Source of the DNA: Bacteroidales bacterium UBA5515
GTDB taxonomy: Bacteria; Bacteroidota; Bacteroidia; Bacteroidales; P3
Direction of reading: 5' to 3'
DNA length: 14,098 bases
NCBI GenBank assembly: GCA_002423895.1
Contig: DIOL01000017.1
Span: 1-14,098 of the forward strand
Shown: one piece after another, positions 7,951-14,098 of the stretch
Numbering within the stretch: the stretch's first letter is position 1
Layout: each line of letters starts with the position of its first letter
Translations under genes and position numbers: made by a program
Notes under the pieces: model-generated
What the model was told of the DNA's origin: nothing
Database searches by the model: none
What the model saw: only the letters and a program-made list of their open reading frames with translations

Positions 7951-8703
7951 ATGCGATATTTTATTCATTTATCATATAATGGTACAAACTTTTGTGGTTG
8001 GCAAATTCAACCAAATGAACCTTCTGTTCAAGAAACTATTGAAAAGGCATTATTCTTTATTTTAAAGGAAAAACTAAATATTACAGGTTGTGGAAGAACT
8101 GACACAGGTGTTCATGCTTTAAATTACTATGCACATTTCGATTTTAAAGAAATGACTAATGATGAATTGGATAAATTGAAATATAGATTGAATAGTTTCT
8201 TTTCTTATGAGATAAGAATAATATCAATCAAAAAGGTTAGAGATGATGCTCATGCACGATTTGATGCCATAAGCAGAACATACAAGTATTATATTGCAAC
8301 TCAAAAGCAGCCTTTCAATAATGAATTCACTTATTTCTTTTCTCGACCTTTAAATATTGAAAAAATGAATAATGCATCTGAAAAGCTTTTAACTTATACT
8401 GATTTCACAAGCTTTTCAAAATTGCACACACAAGTAAATAACAATAATTGTACTATTAATTTTGCTTATTGGGAGAAGAAAGATGATTTATTGGTGTTTA
8501 CAATTAATGCAAATAGATTTTTAAGAAATATGGTCAGGTCAATTGTTGGAACAATGATAGAGGTGGGACTGGAAAAGATAAGTATTGATGAGTTTTGCAA
8601 AATTATTGAAGAAAAGAACAGATCATTGGCCGGAGTTTCAGTTGCAGCTAAAGCTCTTTTCCTTAATGAAATAGAGTATCCAAAAGAAGTTTATGATTAT
8701 TAA
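7951..8703 (+). CDS. truA: tRNA pseudouridine synthase A
   Basis: A 250-residue cytoplasmic enzyme that converts uridines 38-40 in the tRNA anticodon stem-loop to pseudouridine. The N-terminal Y-n-G-T-n-F-n-GWQ-n-Q signature (YNGTNFCGWQIQ, residues 9-20) and the catalytic motif GRTDTGVHA with nucleophile Asp51 are intact. The second domain contains the conserved ARFDAISRTYKYYI and the C-terminal NRFLRNMVRSIVGTMIEVG. The length is usual for the family. It follows the peptidase terminator with its own -7 element. No hairpin is visible in the 74 bp before the next gene, so read-through into the DUF4382 gene is possible. Confidence 0.96.
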   Translation: MRYFIHLSYNGTNFCGWQIQPNEPSVQETIEKALFFILKEKLNITGCGRTDTGVHALNYYAHFDFKEMTNDELDKLKYRLNSFFSYEIRIISIKKVRDDAHARFDAISRTYKYYIATQKQPFNNEFTYFFSRPLNIEKMNNASEKLLTYTDFTSFSKLHTQVNNNNCTINFAYWEKKDDLLVFTINANRFLRNMVRSIVGTMIEVGLEKISIDEFCKIIEEKNRSLAGVSVAAKALFLNEIEYPKEVYDY

Positions 8704-8731
8704 AAAATCTTAATACCAACCAATTTTTAAA

Positions 8732-8739
8732 TAACTTTC
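8732..8739 (+). promoter_or_regulatory. Possible weak -7 element for the DUF4382 gene
   Basis: TAACTTTC differs from TAnnTTTG only at the last base and lies 38 nt upstream of the ATG at 8778. With one mismatch and no clear -33 it may be chance. The gene could instead be co-transcribed with truA. Confidence 0.25.
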
Positions 8740-8777
8740 AATCAGAAATCGTTTTCATATTGTAAATAAATTTAAAA

Positions 8778-9569
8778 ATGAAAAATATGAAAACATTGAA
8801 AGTATTTTTAGCTATACTTATTGCTGTTACAATAGTTTCATGCAGTAAAGACAAAGAGGAAGTAAGAGTTAATTTCCTGTTAACAGATGCTCCTTCTTAT
8901 GAAAACTTCCAAGAAGTTAATATTGACATTAGAGAAGTACATTTTTCTACAAATGAAGGCTGGGATCAGCTTGCAATTCAACCTGCAATTTATAATCTTT
9001 TAGACCTTACAAATGGTTTAGATACTCTTTTAGCACATGTTTATTTGGATGAAGGAACAAGAATCAATCAAGTTCGTTTAGTTCTTGGACCAAATAATTC
9101 AGTCAAAACAGATGATGGAATAATTCATTCTTTAGCAACACCAAGTGCAAATACATCTGGATTAAAGGTTAATGTTCATCAAAATGCAAATGTTGAAAGT
9201 GAATATTCTATTATGATTGATTTTGATGCAAGTCGTTCAATTGTTCAACAAGGAAATGGAGATTATTCATTAAAACCAGTTATTAGATCTTATATGGTTC
9301 AAAACACATCTTATATTGATGGTAATATTGTTCCAGGTGATGTTCCTTATAAAGTTTTTGTAACTGCAGGTCAAGATACAATATCAACATTATCTGATCC
9401 ATTAATCAATAACTATTTTAGAATTCACGGATTATTTAGTGGAACCTATACATTGAAAGTGCAAGACTTAAATAATGATATGATTATTAAAGATACTACA
9501 ATCAATGTTGTAGGAGGAAGAAATGTTATTTTAGGTAATTTTTATTTGCCTGTAACAATGCCAATGTAA
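8778..9569 (+). CDS. DUF4382-type lipoprotein
   Basis: A 263-residue predicted lipoprotein. The N-terminus has a hydrophobic signal (residues 8-20) ending in the lipobox IVSC, with acylated Cys22, followed by a charged SKDKEE stretch. Charged residues just after the Cys are often linked to surface export of Bacteroidota lipoproteins, but the Lys residues here make that uncertain. From about residue 29, VRVNFLLTDAPSYENFQEVNIDIREVHF and later RLVLGPNNSV, plus the SGLKVNVHQ region, resemble the DUF4382 beta-sandwich family, whose function is unknown. The last ~85 residues (from IDGNIVPGD) look like a second small beta-sandwich of the carboxypeptidase-regulatory or prealbumin-like type. A second in-frame ATG three codons on is an equally usable start. 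A strong terminator follows. Confidence 0.82.
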   Translation: MKNMKTLKVFLAILIAVTIVSCSKDKEEVRVNFLLTDAPSYENFQEVNIDIREVHFSTNEGWDQLAIQPAIYNLLDLTNGLDTLLAHVYLDEGTRINQVRLVLGPNNSVKTDDGIIHSLATPSANTSGLKVNVHQNANVESEYSIMIDFDASRSIVQQGNGDYSLKPVIRSYMVQNTSYIDGNIVPGDVPYKVFVTAGQDTISTLSDPLINNYFRIHGLFSGTYTLKVQDLNNDMIIKDTTINVVGGRNVILGNFYLPVTMPM

Positions 9570-9590
9570 TTGATATTTTAACTGAAAATT

Positions 9591-9620
9591 AGAGCTTCCA
9601 AAATTGGAGGCTCTTTTTTT
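9591..9620 (+). terminator. Rho-independent terminator of the DUF4382 gene
   Basis: AGAGCTTCCA (9591-9600) pairs with TGGAGGCTCT (9605-9614) with one G-U pair and a 4-nt loop, followed by a T-run to 9620. It lies 22 nt after the stop. Confidence 0.92.
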
Positions 9621-9700
9621 TAACCTTATGTAAAATAGGTGGTTGACATGAGGTAAAGGAAAGAACCGACGTTTTATTTTAGCAAGTCAATAAAAATATG

Positions 9701-9708
9701 TAAGTTTG
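9701..9708 (+). promoter_or_regulatory. -7 element for the aminotransferase gene
   Basis: TAAGTTTG followed by CA is a full TAnnTTTG match, 40 nt upstream of the ATG at 9749. No leader-peptide or attenuator structure is apparent between it and the gene. Confidence 0.65.
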
Positions 9709-9748
9709 CAACTGAAAACTATTTATACAAACAAAAATATTTTAAACA

Positions 9749-10762
9749 ATGAATGATATAAATTGGTCAGGCCTACCTTTTGGCTATTACAAAACAGACT
9801 GGAATGTACGTTGCTATTACCATAATGGTAAATGGGGTGAATTAGAATTTACTCAATCAGAAGAAATAACAATGCATATGGCTGCAACTTGTCTTCATTA
9901 TGGACAAGAAGCTTTTGAAGGGATGAAAGCATTCCGTGGTGTTGATGGTAAAATTCGTTTATTCCGTCCTTATGAAAATGCAAAACGTATGTATCGTACT
10001 GCAGAAGGAATTATGATGGCACCAGTACCAGAAGAATTATTTGTAAAGGCTTGTATTGAAGTTGTTAAAAGAAACGAAAGATTTGTTCCACCAGCAGGTT
10101 CTGGAGCATCTTTATATCTTCGTCCATTATTAATTGGAACAGGAGCAGAAGTTGGAGTTAAACCAGCAGATGAATACTTATTTGTTGTATTTGCAGGTCC
10201 AGTTGGTCCTTACTTTAAAGAAGGATTCAAACCAGTTAAATTCCAAATTGTAGAAGATTATGACCGTGCAGCTCCACTTGGAACAGGTACATTTAAAGTT
10301 GGTGGTAACTATGCTGCTTCTTTGAAATCAGGACAAAGAGCTCATGATGAAGGATTCTCAAATTGTATTTACTTGGATGCTATCCACAAAAAATATATTG
10401 ATGAAGCAGGTGCAGCTAACTTCTTTGGAATAAAGAACAATACATACTGTACTCCAAAATCATCATCAATCCTTCCTTCAATTACCAATATGTCACTTCG
10501 TCAATTGGCAGCTGATATGGGAATGAAAGTTGAAGAAAGACCTATTGAAGTTGAAGAACTTTCAACATTTGAAGAAGTTGCAGCATGTGGAACAGCAGCA
10601 GTTGTTTCTCCTATTTGCCAAATAGAAGATAGAGGAACAAAGAAACTATATAACTATGGTACTGAAGCTGGTCCTGTTTGTACTAAACTTTATGAAACAT
10701 TAAAGGGAATACAAGAAGGAAAATTAGAAGATAAACATAATTGGAATTTAGTTGTTGAATAG
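9749..10762 (+). CDS. ilvE: Branched-chain amino acid aminotransferase
   Basis: A 337-residue PLP-dependent fold-type IV aminotransferase that interconverts Leu, Ile and Val with their 2-oxo acids using 2-oxoglutarate/glutamate. The long BCAT form is shown by LHYGQEAFEGMKAFRG (residues 49-64), RPYENAKRM, the YLRPLLIGTG segment, and the PLP-lysine motif GTGTFKVGGNYAAS with Lys183. DEAGAANFFGI with Glu219 follows, then the C-terminal ELSTFEEVAACGTAAVVSPI. This layout matches eukaryotic-type and Bacteroidota BCATs better than the ~310-residue E. coli IlvE. It is monocistronic, with its own -7 element and terminator and no ilv or leu biosynthetic neighbours. It could serve synthesis or degradation; the sequence does not decide. 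Confidence 0.95.
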   Translation: MNDINWSGLPFGYYKTDWNVRCYYHNGKWGELEFTQSEEITMHMAATCLHYGQEAFEGMKAFRGVDGKIRLFRPYENAKRMYRTAEGIMMAPVPEELFVKACIEVVKRNERFVPPAGSGASLYLRPLLIGTGAEVGVKPADEYLFVVFAGPVGPYFKEGFKPVKFQIVEDYDRAAPLGTGTFKVGGNYAASLKSGQRAHDEGFSNCIYLDAIHKKYIDEAGAANFFGIKNNTYCTPKSSSILPSITNMSLRQLAADMGMKVEERPIEVEELSTFEEVAACGTAAVVSPICQIEDRGTKKLYNYGTEAGPVCTKLYETLKGIQEGKLEDKHNWNLVVE

Positions 10763-10814
10763 TAATCTATTATTATAGATTTAACTCTACAATTAGATTT
10801 TCATTTCTAATATC

Positions 10815-10848
10815 AAAAGACCAAGAATAATAATCTTGGTCTTTTTTT
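10815..10848 (+). terminator. Rho-independent terminator of the aminotransferase gene
   Basis: AAAAGACCAAGA (10815-10826) pairs perfectly with TCTTGGTCTTTT (10834-10845) around a 7-nt loop, with Ts continuing to 10848. It lies 52 nt past the stop. Confidence 0.93.
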
Positions 10849-10881
10849 GTTTTCTTCTTTATCTTATTTGAAGTTTTTCTA

Positions 10882-10889
10882 TACCTTTG
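10882..10889 (+). promoter_or_regulatory. -7 element almost touching the GT9 start codon
   Basis: TACCTTTG is a full TAnnTTTG match, and only 4 nt separate it from the ATG at 10894. If used, transcription would begin at or within a few bases of the start codon, giving a leaderless or near-leaderless mRNA. Confidence 0.55.
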
Positions 10890-10893
10890 TACA

Positions 10894-11892
10894 ATGAAAA
10901 AGTTTCTTGTAATTCAAACAGCTTCCATTGGGGATGTAGTCCTTGCAACTTCTTTGTTGGAGGAATTACACTACAATTATCCAAAAGAAAAAATAGATAT
11001 ACTTGTAAAAAAAGGCAATGAATCTCTTTTTGACCAGCATCCTTTTGTTGGTAAGATTTGGATATGGAATAAAAAAGAGAATAAGTATAAAAATCTGATA
11101 AAGATAATTAAAGATATTCGTAAGTCTGATTACGAATTTGTAATCAATATTAATCGATTCTTTTCTTCAGGATTAGTTACTGCATTGTCTGATGCTCATA
11201 TTAAAATTGGATTTAAGAAAAATCCTTTGTCCTATTTCTTTGACACTAAAATTGAGCATAAGATTAGCAAAAGAAAACATATTCACGAAATTGAACGTAA
11301 TTTTAATCTTATTGCTGAAATATGCGAAGATGATGAATCCGAAGTATTATCACCTAAACTTTATCCAACACCTCAATCTGCTGAAAAAGTAAAACAGTAT
11401 AAGGATAAAACATACTACACAGTAAGTCCTTCATCTCTTTGGTTTACAAAACAATTTCATACTCAGGGTTGGATTGAACTTCTAAAACATATTCCACAAG
11501 ATAATGCTATTTATCTGCTTGGTTCCAAGTCCGATATTGAACTTTGCAATGAAATTAAAAAAGCTGTAAATCATCCTCTTTGTCATAATCTGGCAGGAAA
11601 ACTGACTTTTCTTGAGTCTGTTTCGCTAATGGATAATGCAAAGATGAATTTTACCAACGATTCAGCACCAATGCATTTTTGTTCATCAGTAAATGCTCCA
11701 ACAACTTCAATCTTCTGTTCCACAGTTCCAGCTTTTGGATTTACTCCACTAAGCACTGACTCAAAAATAATTCAAACAAAAGAACATCTAACTTGTCGTC
11801 CTTGTGGATTGCATGGACATAAGAAATGTCCAAAAGGTCATTTCAAATGCTCAACAACAATTAGTATTAAAGAACTGGTTCATAGATTATGA
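10894..11892 (+). CDS. GT9-family glycosyltransferase (heptosyltransferase-like)
   Basis: A 332-residue protein of glycosyltransferase family 9, the ADP-heptose:LPS heptosyltransferase group. These GT-B enzymes act at the inner face of the cytoplasmic membrane in lipopolysaccharide core assembly. The N-terminus FLVIQTASIGDVVLATSLL (residues 4-22, Asp14) is the family signature, and TNDSAPMHFCSSVNAPTTSIF (from residue 254) is the C-terminal nucleotide-sugar site. The tail has a cysteine cluster, C301-x2-C304-x7-C312-x6-C319, which might bind a metal or form a structural knuckle (inference). The start is fixed by the family N-terminus. Its stop overlaps the DUF456 start by 4 bp (ATGA), so the two are translationally coupled. 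No other LPS genes are in the window, and the donor sugar cannot be told from sequence. Confidence 0.9.
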   Translation: MKKFLVIQTASIGDVVLATSLLEELHYNYPKEKIDILVKKGNESLFDQHPFVGKIWIWNKKENKYKNLIKIIKDIRKSDYEFVININRFFSSGLVTALSDAHIKIGFKKNPLSYFFDTKIEHKISKRKHIHEIERNFNLIAEICEDDESEVLSPKLYPTPQSAEKVKQYKDKTYYTVSPSSLWFTKQFHTQGWIELLKHIPQDNAIYLLGSKSDIELCNEIKKAVNHPLCHNLAGKLTFLESVSLMDNAKMNFTNDSAPMHFCSSVNAPTTSIFCSTVPAFGFTPLSTDSKIIQTKEHLTCRPCGLHGHKKCPKGHFKCSTTISIKELVHRL

Positions 11893-12380
11893 CATTAGAT
11901 ATAATTTTCTATATAATTGGTGCAATATGCATAATAGTTGGTTTTCTTGGTTGTGTTTTACCAATACTGCCTGGTTTGCCAATAAGTTATATAGGTATTC
12001 TTCTTTTGCATTTTACCTCTAAAGTTGATTATTCATTGGCTTTTCTTATTGGTTGGGCAATTGTTGTAATCATTGTTCAAATATTAGATTATTTTGTGCC
12101 GATTTGGGGAACTAAAAAATTTGGTGGAAGCAAAGCAGGAACATGGGGTAGTGGCATTGGCTTGTTTTTAGGAATGTTTCTTTCTCCTTGGGGAGTAATT
12201 TTGGGACCATTTGTAGGAGCTGTTGTTGGTGAATTAATCTCTGGAAAAGAATTTTTCCTTGCTCTTAGAGCAGGATTTGGTTCTTTTATTGGCTTTCTTG
12301 TTGGAACAATAATGAAACTAATTGTTGCCTTTGTTTTAGGTTTCTTCTTCTTTAAGGAACTGTTTATTGCAATATTCTAA
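11889..12380 (+). CDS. DUF456 family membrane protein
   Basis: A 163-residue, highly hydrophobic protein matching the DUF456 family, whose function is unknown. The N-terminal GFLGCVLPILPGLPISYIGILLL (from residue 18) carries the typical LPxLPG turn. A polar stretch, KKFGGSKAGTWGSGIG (residues 76-91), precedes glycine-rich membrane segments including SPWGVILGPFVGAVVGELISG, and the final third is one or two long hydrophobic helices ending FFFFKELFIAIF. I count about four to six membrane segments in the inner membrane. The ATG overlaps the stop of the GT9 gene (ATGA), indicating one transcript. Coupling to a glycosyltransferase may hint at an envelope role, but this is only context. No good terminator follows directly. 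Confidence 0.9.
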   Translation: MTLDIIFYIIGAICIIVGFLGCVLPILPGLPISYIGILLLHFTSKVDYSLAFLIGWAIVVIIVQILDYFVPIWGTKKFGGSKAGTWGSGIGLFLGMFLSPWGVILGPFVGAVVGELISGKEFFLALRAGFGSFIGFLVGTIMKLIVAFVLGFFFFKELFIAIF

Positions 12381-12473
12381 TCTCTTTTATTTAGAATTAC
12401 ATTTTCTCTTCTAATCTTTTAAGGCTTTATTACGTAAATTTTAATCCTGTTAATTTTTACGGAAATAAGATAT

Positions 12474-12514
12474 AAAACTTTTTATATCAAGAAAAAACTT
12501 ATTTATATCAAGAA
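12474..12514. repeat. Two-copy 21-bp direct repeat beside the second array
   Basis: TTTATATCAAGAA occurs at 12481-12493 and 12502-12514, 21 bp apart. Each copy is preceded by AAAACTT, so the whole unit is a near-tandem duplication. The spacing continues almost in phase into the adjacent array, whose first core begins 23 bp after the second copy. Confidence 0.75.
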
Positions 12515-12521
12515 TAAATTC

Positions 12522-12627
12522 AGTAAGGTGGCAGGATACTATAAGTAAGGTGGCAGGTTACTTGAGTAAGGTGGCAGGATACATAGTGTAAGGTGGCAGG
12601 ATACATAGTGCAAGGTGGCAGGATGCA
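12522..12627. repeat. Five-copy repeat array, ~22-bp period
   Basis: Five identical copies of AAGGTGGCAGG begin at 12525, 12547, 12568, 12590 and 12612, at spacings of 22, 21, 22 and 22 bp. The bases next to the core form short inverted arms that change together: AGTA/TACT in copy 1, AGTAA/TTACT in copy 2, GTA/TAC in copy 3, TGTA/TACA in copy 4 and TGCA/TGCA in copy 5. This fits a conserved hairpin with a loop of 9-11 nt, or a binding site with symmetric edges. The G-rich cores contrast with the A/T-rich surroundings. Read on the minus strand the core contains TCCTGCCA, similar to TCATGCCA of the array at 75-195. Confidence 0.9.
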
Positions 12628-12948
12628 AAAATTAATCTTGATCTTTTTTAATTATAATAAGGCTTTGATAAACTTATATCAATTAAAAAGAAATTTAACT
12701 CAAATTTTTATTGATAAATAAGCAAGAGAATAATCATAAAACAAAGAAAAAGAGGCTGCATTGAAACAATTCTTGTTCATTATCAAAAAAAATCTTCTTT
12801 GGTAGATAAGACTTATAATTATTTCACGCCTTCAGGGTTTTATTTGCATGTTCTAATTATATGTACAGAAAAGGAAACCAACACAATGGATGTGTTCTAA
12901 TTTTTATAATAAATTCAAAATAAGGTGCATAATTAATTATTTATTTTG

Positions 12949-12956
12949 TACATTTG
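12949..12956 (+). promoter_or_regulatory. -7 element for the T9SS-cargo gene, long leader
   Basis: TACATTTG followed by CC is a full TAnnTTTG match. It lies 166 nt upstream of the ATG at 13123, and no closer match is visible. If real, the transcript has an untranslated leader of about 160 nt. Confidence 0.45.
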
Positions 12957-13122
12957 CCACATTAGATATTCTTAAAATTGTATTAGTGATTTAGTGGAGT
13001 CTATTAAAGTAAAGGTAATTTAATGTCAGCCTACTACTCCTACAGCTTTAATATATTCAAGTAATATAAATAGAGGGGACAATAAAAGCATAAATATAAT
13101 ATGCAATTAAAATATCAATAAT

Positions 13123-14046
13123 ATGAAAAATATAATTTTCTCTGTAATAGCGACAATACTATCGCTTACAGCAATAGGACAAAATCCTCAATATTATAAT
13201 AGCTGGATGTTTCCTGAGGTTGTAAATCAAGGGTGCATTTCAATCCCCTTATCATTATCTGATTATATTGGTCATACATGTGGTGCTGGTGAATTATTAA
13301 ATGTATATGCATATGCTCAACCTTATGTTGCTGATTCTATAATTTCCATAAAAGGAATTGCTATTTTGGGTGTTTGGGGTACAAATCCTGACACCAAATT
13401 TGAATTTTATTTTCAAATAAGAGATTCAAGTCTAAATAATATATTGGCACAAGTTAGATATGATACAATACCTTTTTCTTTTTCAGCAACTTCTACTTGG
13501 AGTATTCAGAATCGGTATGCAGAAGTATTATTTGACAGTTCTATTTTTATTAATGCAAATAAGTTTTATACTGTTATGACATTGCGAGAAATGAATTCCC
13601 TCCCATTTTTCTTTTCTTCGGAAATTATGGCTTTTGGTTTATTATCAGATAAATGCACAGTAACAGAACATCCTAAATGCTTAATGAATAATATACAATG
13701 GGTGGAATTAATTGATCCTAATACTCATCAACCACCAGCAGCACTAACTATTTTCCCAATTCTTGACACATTAACCTATCCACAGGATACATTTGGATTA
13801 TCAAAAATTAATTCTGATGTAGAGATAAACATTTATCCTAACCCAGCTGAAAATGAATTAAATGTTTCTTCTTCAATCGTAATAACAAAGGTTGAAATCT
13901 TGAATATTCTTGGACAGGTTGTTTTCACAAAAGAATTAAAATCTAAAAACACAAAGATAAACATCTCTATCCTTCCAAAAGGTAACTATATAACCAAAAT
14001 CCACACTGAAAAGGGAGTTAAAACAGAGAAAATCCTGATTCAGTAA
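13123..14046 (+). CDS. Secreted protein with T9SS C-terminal sorting domain
   Basis: A 307-residue exported protein. The N-terminus is a signal peptide (residues 1-19, ending TAIG before Gln20). The C-terminal ~80 residues form a type A T9SS sorting domain: EINIYPNPAENELNV, then ITKVEILNILGQVVFTKEL, then ISILPKGNYITKIHTEKG, ending EKILIQ. This predicts transport across the outer membrane by the type IX system, with domain removal and surface anchoring or release. The middle part (residues 20-225) is rich in beta-forming and aromatic residues and has Cys37, Cys53, Cys177 and Cys185, which could form disulfides. I do not recognise a catalytic family there, so the function is unknown. No T9SS structural genes are in the window. 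No terminator is visible in the remaining 52 bp. Confidence 0.88.
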   Translation: MKNIIFSVIATILSLTAIGQNPQYYNSWMFPEVVNQGCISIPLSLSDYIGHTCGAGELLNVYAYAQPYVADSIISIKGIAILGVWGTNPDTKFEFYFQIRDSSLNNILAQVRYDTIPFSFSATSTWSIQNRYAEVLFDSSIFINANKFYTVMTLREMNSLPFFFSSEIMAFGLLSDKCTVTEHPKCLMNNIQWVELIDPNTHQPPAALTIFPILDTLTYPQDTFGLSKINSDVEINIYPNPAENELNVSSSIVITKVEILNILGQVVFTKELKSKNTKINISILPKGNYITKIHTEKGVKTEKILIQ

Positions 14047-14098
14047 TAAAGATTTATTAAATGGAAAAATAAAAAAAGTATTGTGTAAGATTTGCACA

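Larger units (their letters stand above)
12381..13122. other. 742-bp gene-free region with array, hairpins and promoter
   Basis: No credible coding sequence was found on either strand. Visible elements, left to right: an imperfect inverted repeat at 12433-12461 (10 of 12 arm bases pair, 5-nt loop, no T-tract); the repeat units at 12474-12514; the array at 12522-12627; an inverted repeat TTGATA/TATCAA at 12665-12682; a 6-bp hairpin AACACA/TGTGTT at 12880-12896 followed by a short T-rich stretch; and a -7 element at 12949-12956. The octamer AAGGCTTT occurs at 12421-12428 and 12659-12666, bracketing the repeat block. The part from about 12720 to 12940 shows nothing I can name. Confidence 0.7.

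Noticed and set aside
9621..9700. Possible degenerate copy of the AAGGTGGCAGG unit (AGGTGG at 9637-9642 and AGGTAAAGG downstream)
   Set aside because: There is no full core and no 22-bp rhythm; the similarity is limited to six bases.
12740..12940. Relic of an insertion sequence (AAAGAGGCTGCAT near 12748 resembles IS-end sequences of Bacteroidota)
   Set aside because: No transposase fragment, no matching opposite terminus and no target duplication could be seen. The resemblance is short and from memory only.
13023..13064. 13-codon open frame in the leader of the T9SS-cargo gene
   Set aside because: It is too short, with no conserved features or translation signal; it is expected by chance.
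14047..14098. TGTG/CACA inverted repeat and promoter-like TAAGATTTG at the right edge
   Set aside because: The spacing does not match TAnnTTTG and the window ends before any gene, so neither a promoter nor an operator can be supported.

Overview
The window looks like a chromosomal segment of an AT-rich Bacteroidota (Bacteroidales-like) bacterium. Four things point there: Bacteroidota-type -7 promoter elements (TAnnTTTG) upstream of most transcription units; no recognisable Shine-Dalgarno sequences before the genes; a protein with a type IX secretion (T9SS) C-terminal sorting domain; and predicted signal peptides that all leave glutamine as the first mature residue. No phage, plasmid, defence or complete insertion-sequence gene was recognised. 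Most genes are ordinary metabolic or envelope genes.

Layout. 1-369: non-coding, with six copies of an 11-bp palindrome at an exact 22-bp period, then a long-loop inverted repeat with a T-tract. 370-951 (-): small outer-membrane beta-barrel protein with its own promoter and terminator. 1183-5466 (-): a tight three-gene operon transcribed fabD, then nitroreductase, then gcvP, ending in a terminator almost identical to that of the beta-barrel gene. 5467-5717: divergent promoter region. 5718-7841 (+): exported M3 peptidyl-dipeptidase, then a strong terminator. 7951-8703 (+): truA. 8778-9569 (+): DUF4382 lipoprotein, then a terminator. 9749-10762 (+): branched-chain aminotransferase, then a terminator. 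10894-12380 (+): GT9 glycosyltransferase overlapping a DUF456 membrane protein by 4 bp. 12381-13122: 742 bp without a gene, holding a second ~22-bp-period array. 13123-14046 (+): T9SS-sorted secreted protein.

The genes do not form one pathway. They cover fatty-acid initiation (FabD), glycine cleavage (GcvP), amino-acid transamination (IlvE-like), tRNA modification (TruA), peptide degradation (Dcp-like) and envelope functions (barrel, lipoprotein, GT9, DUF456, T9SS cargo).

The most unusual content is non-coding. Two short arrays lie about 12.3 kb apart, each made of an 11-bp conserved core plus ~11 bp of variable sequence. Read in opposite orientations, the cores share TC-n-TGCCA, and the flanks share CTTGAT...AGTTTT-like and CCTTA-like motifs. 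In the second array the bases flanking the core change in compensating pairs from copy to copy, which suggests selected inverted-repeat or hairpin structure. This may be a dispersed repeat family. A genome-wide search would be needed to establish that.
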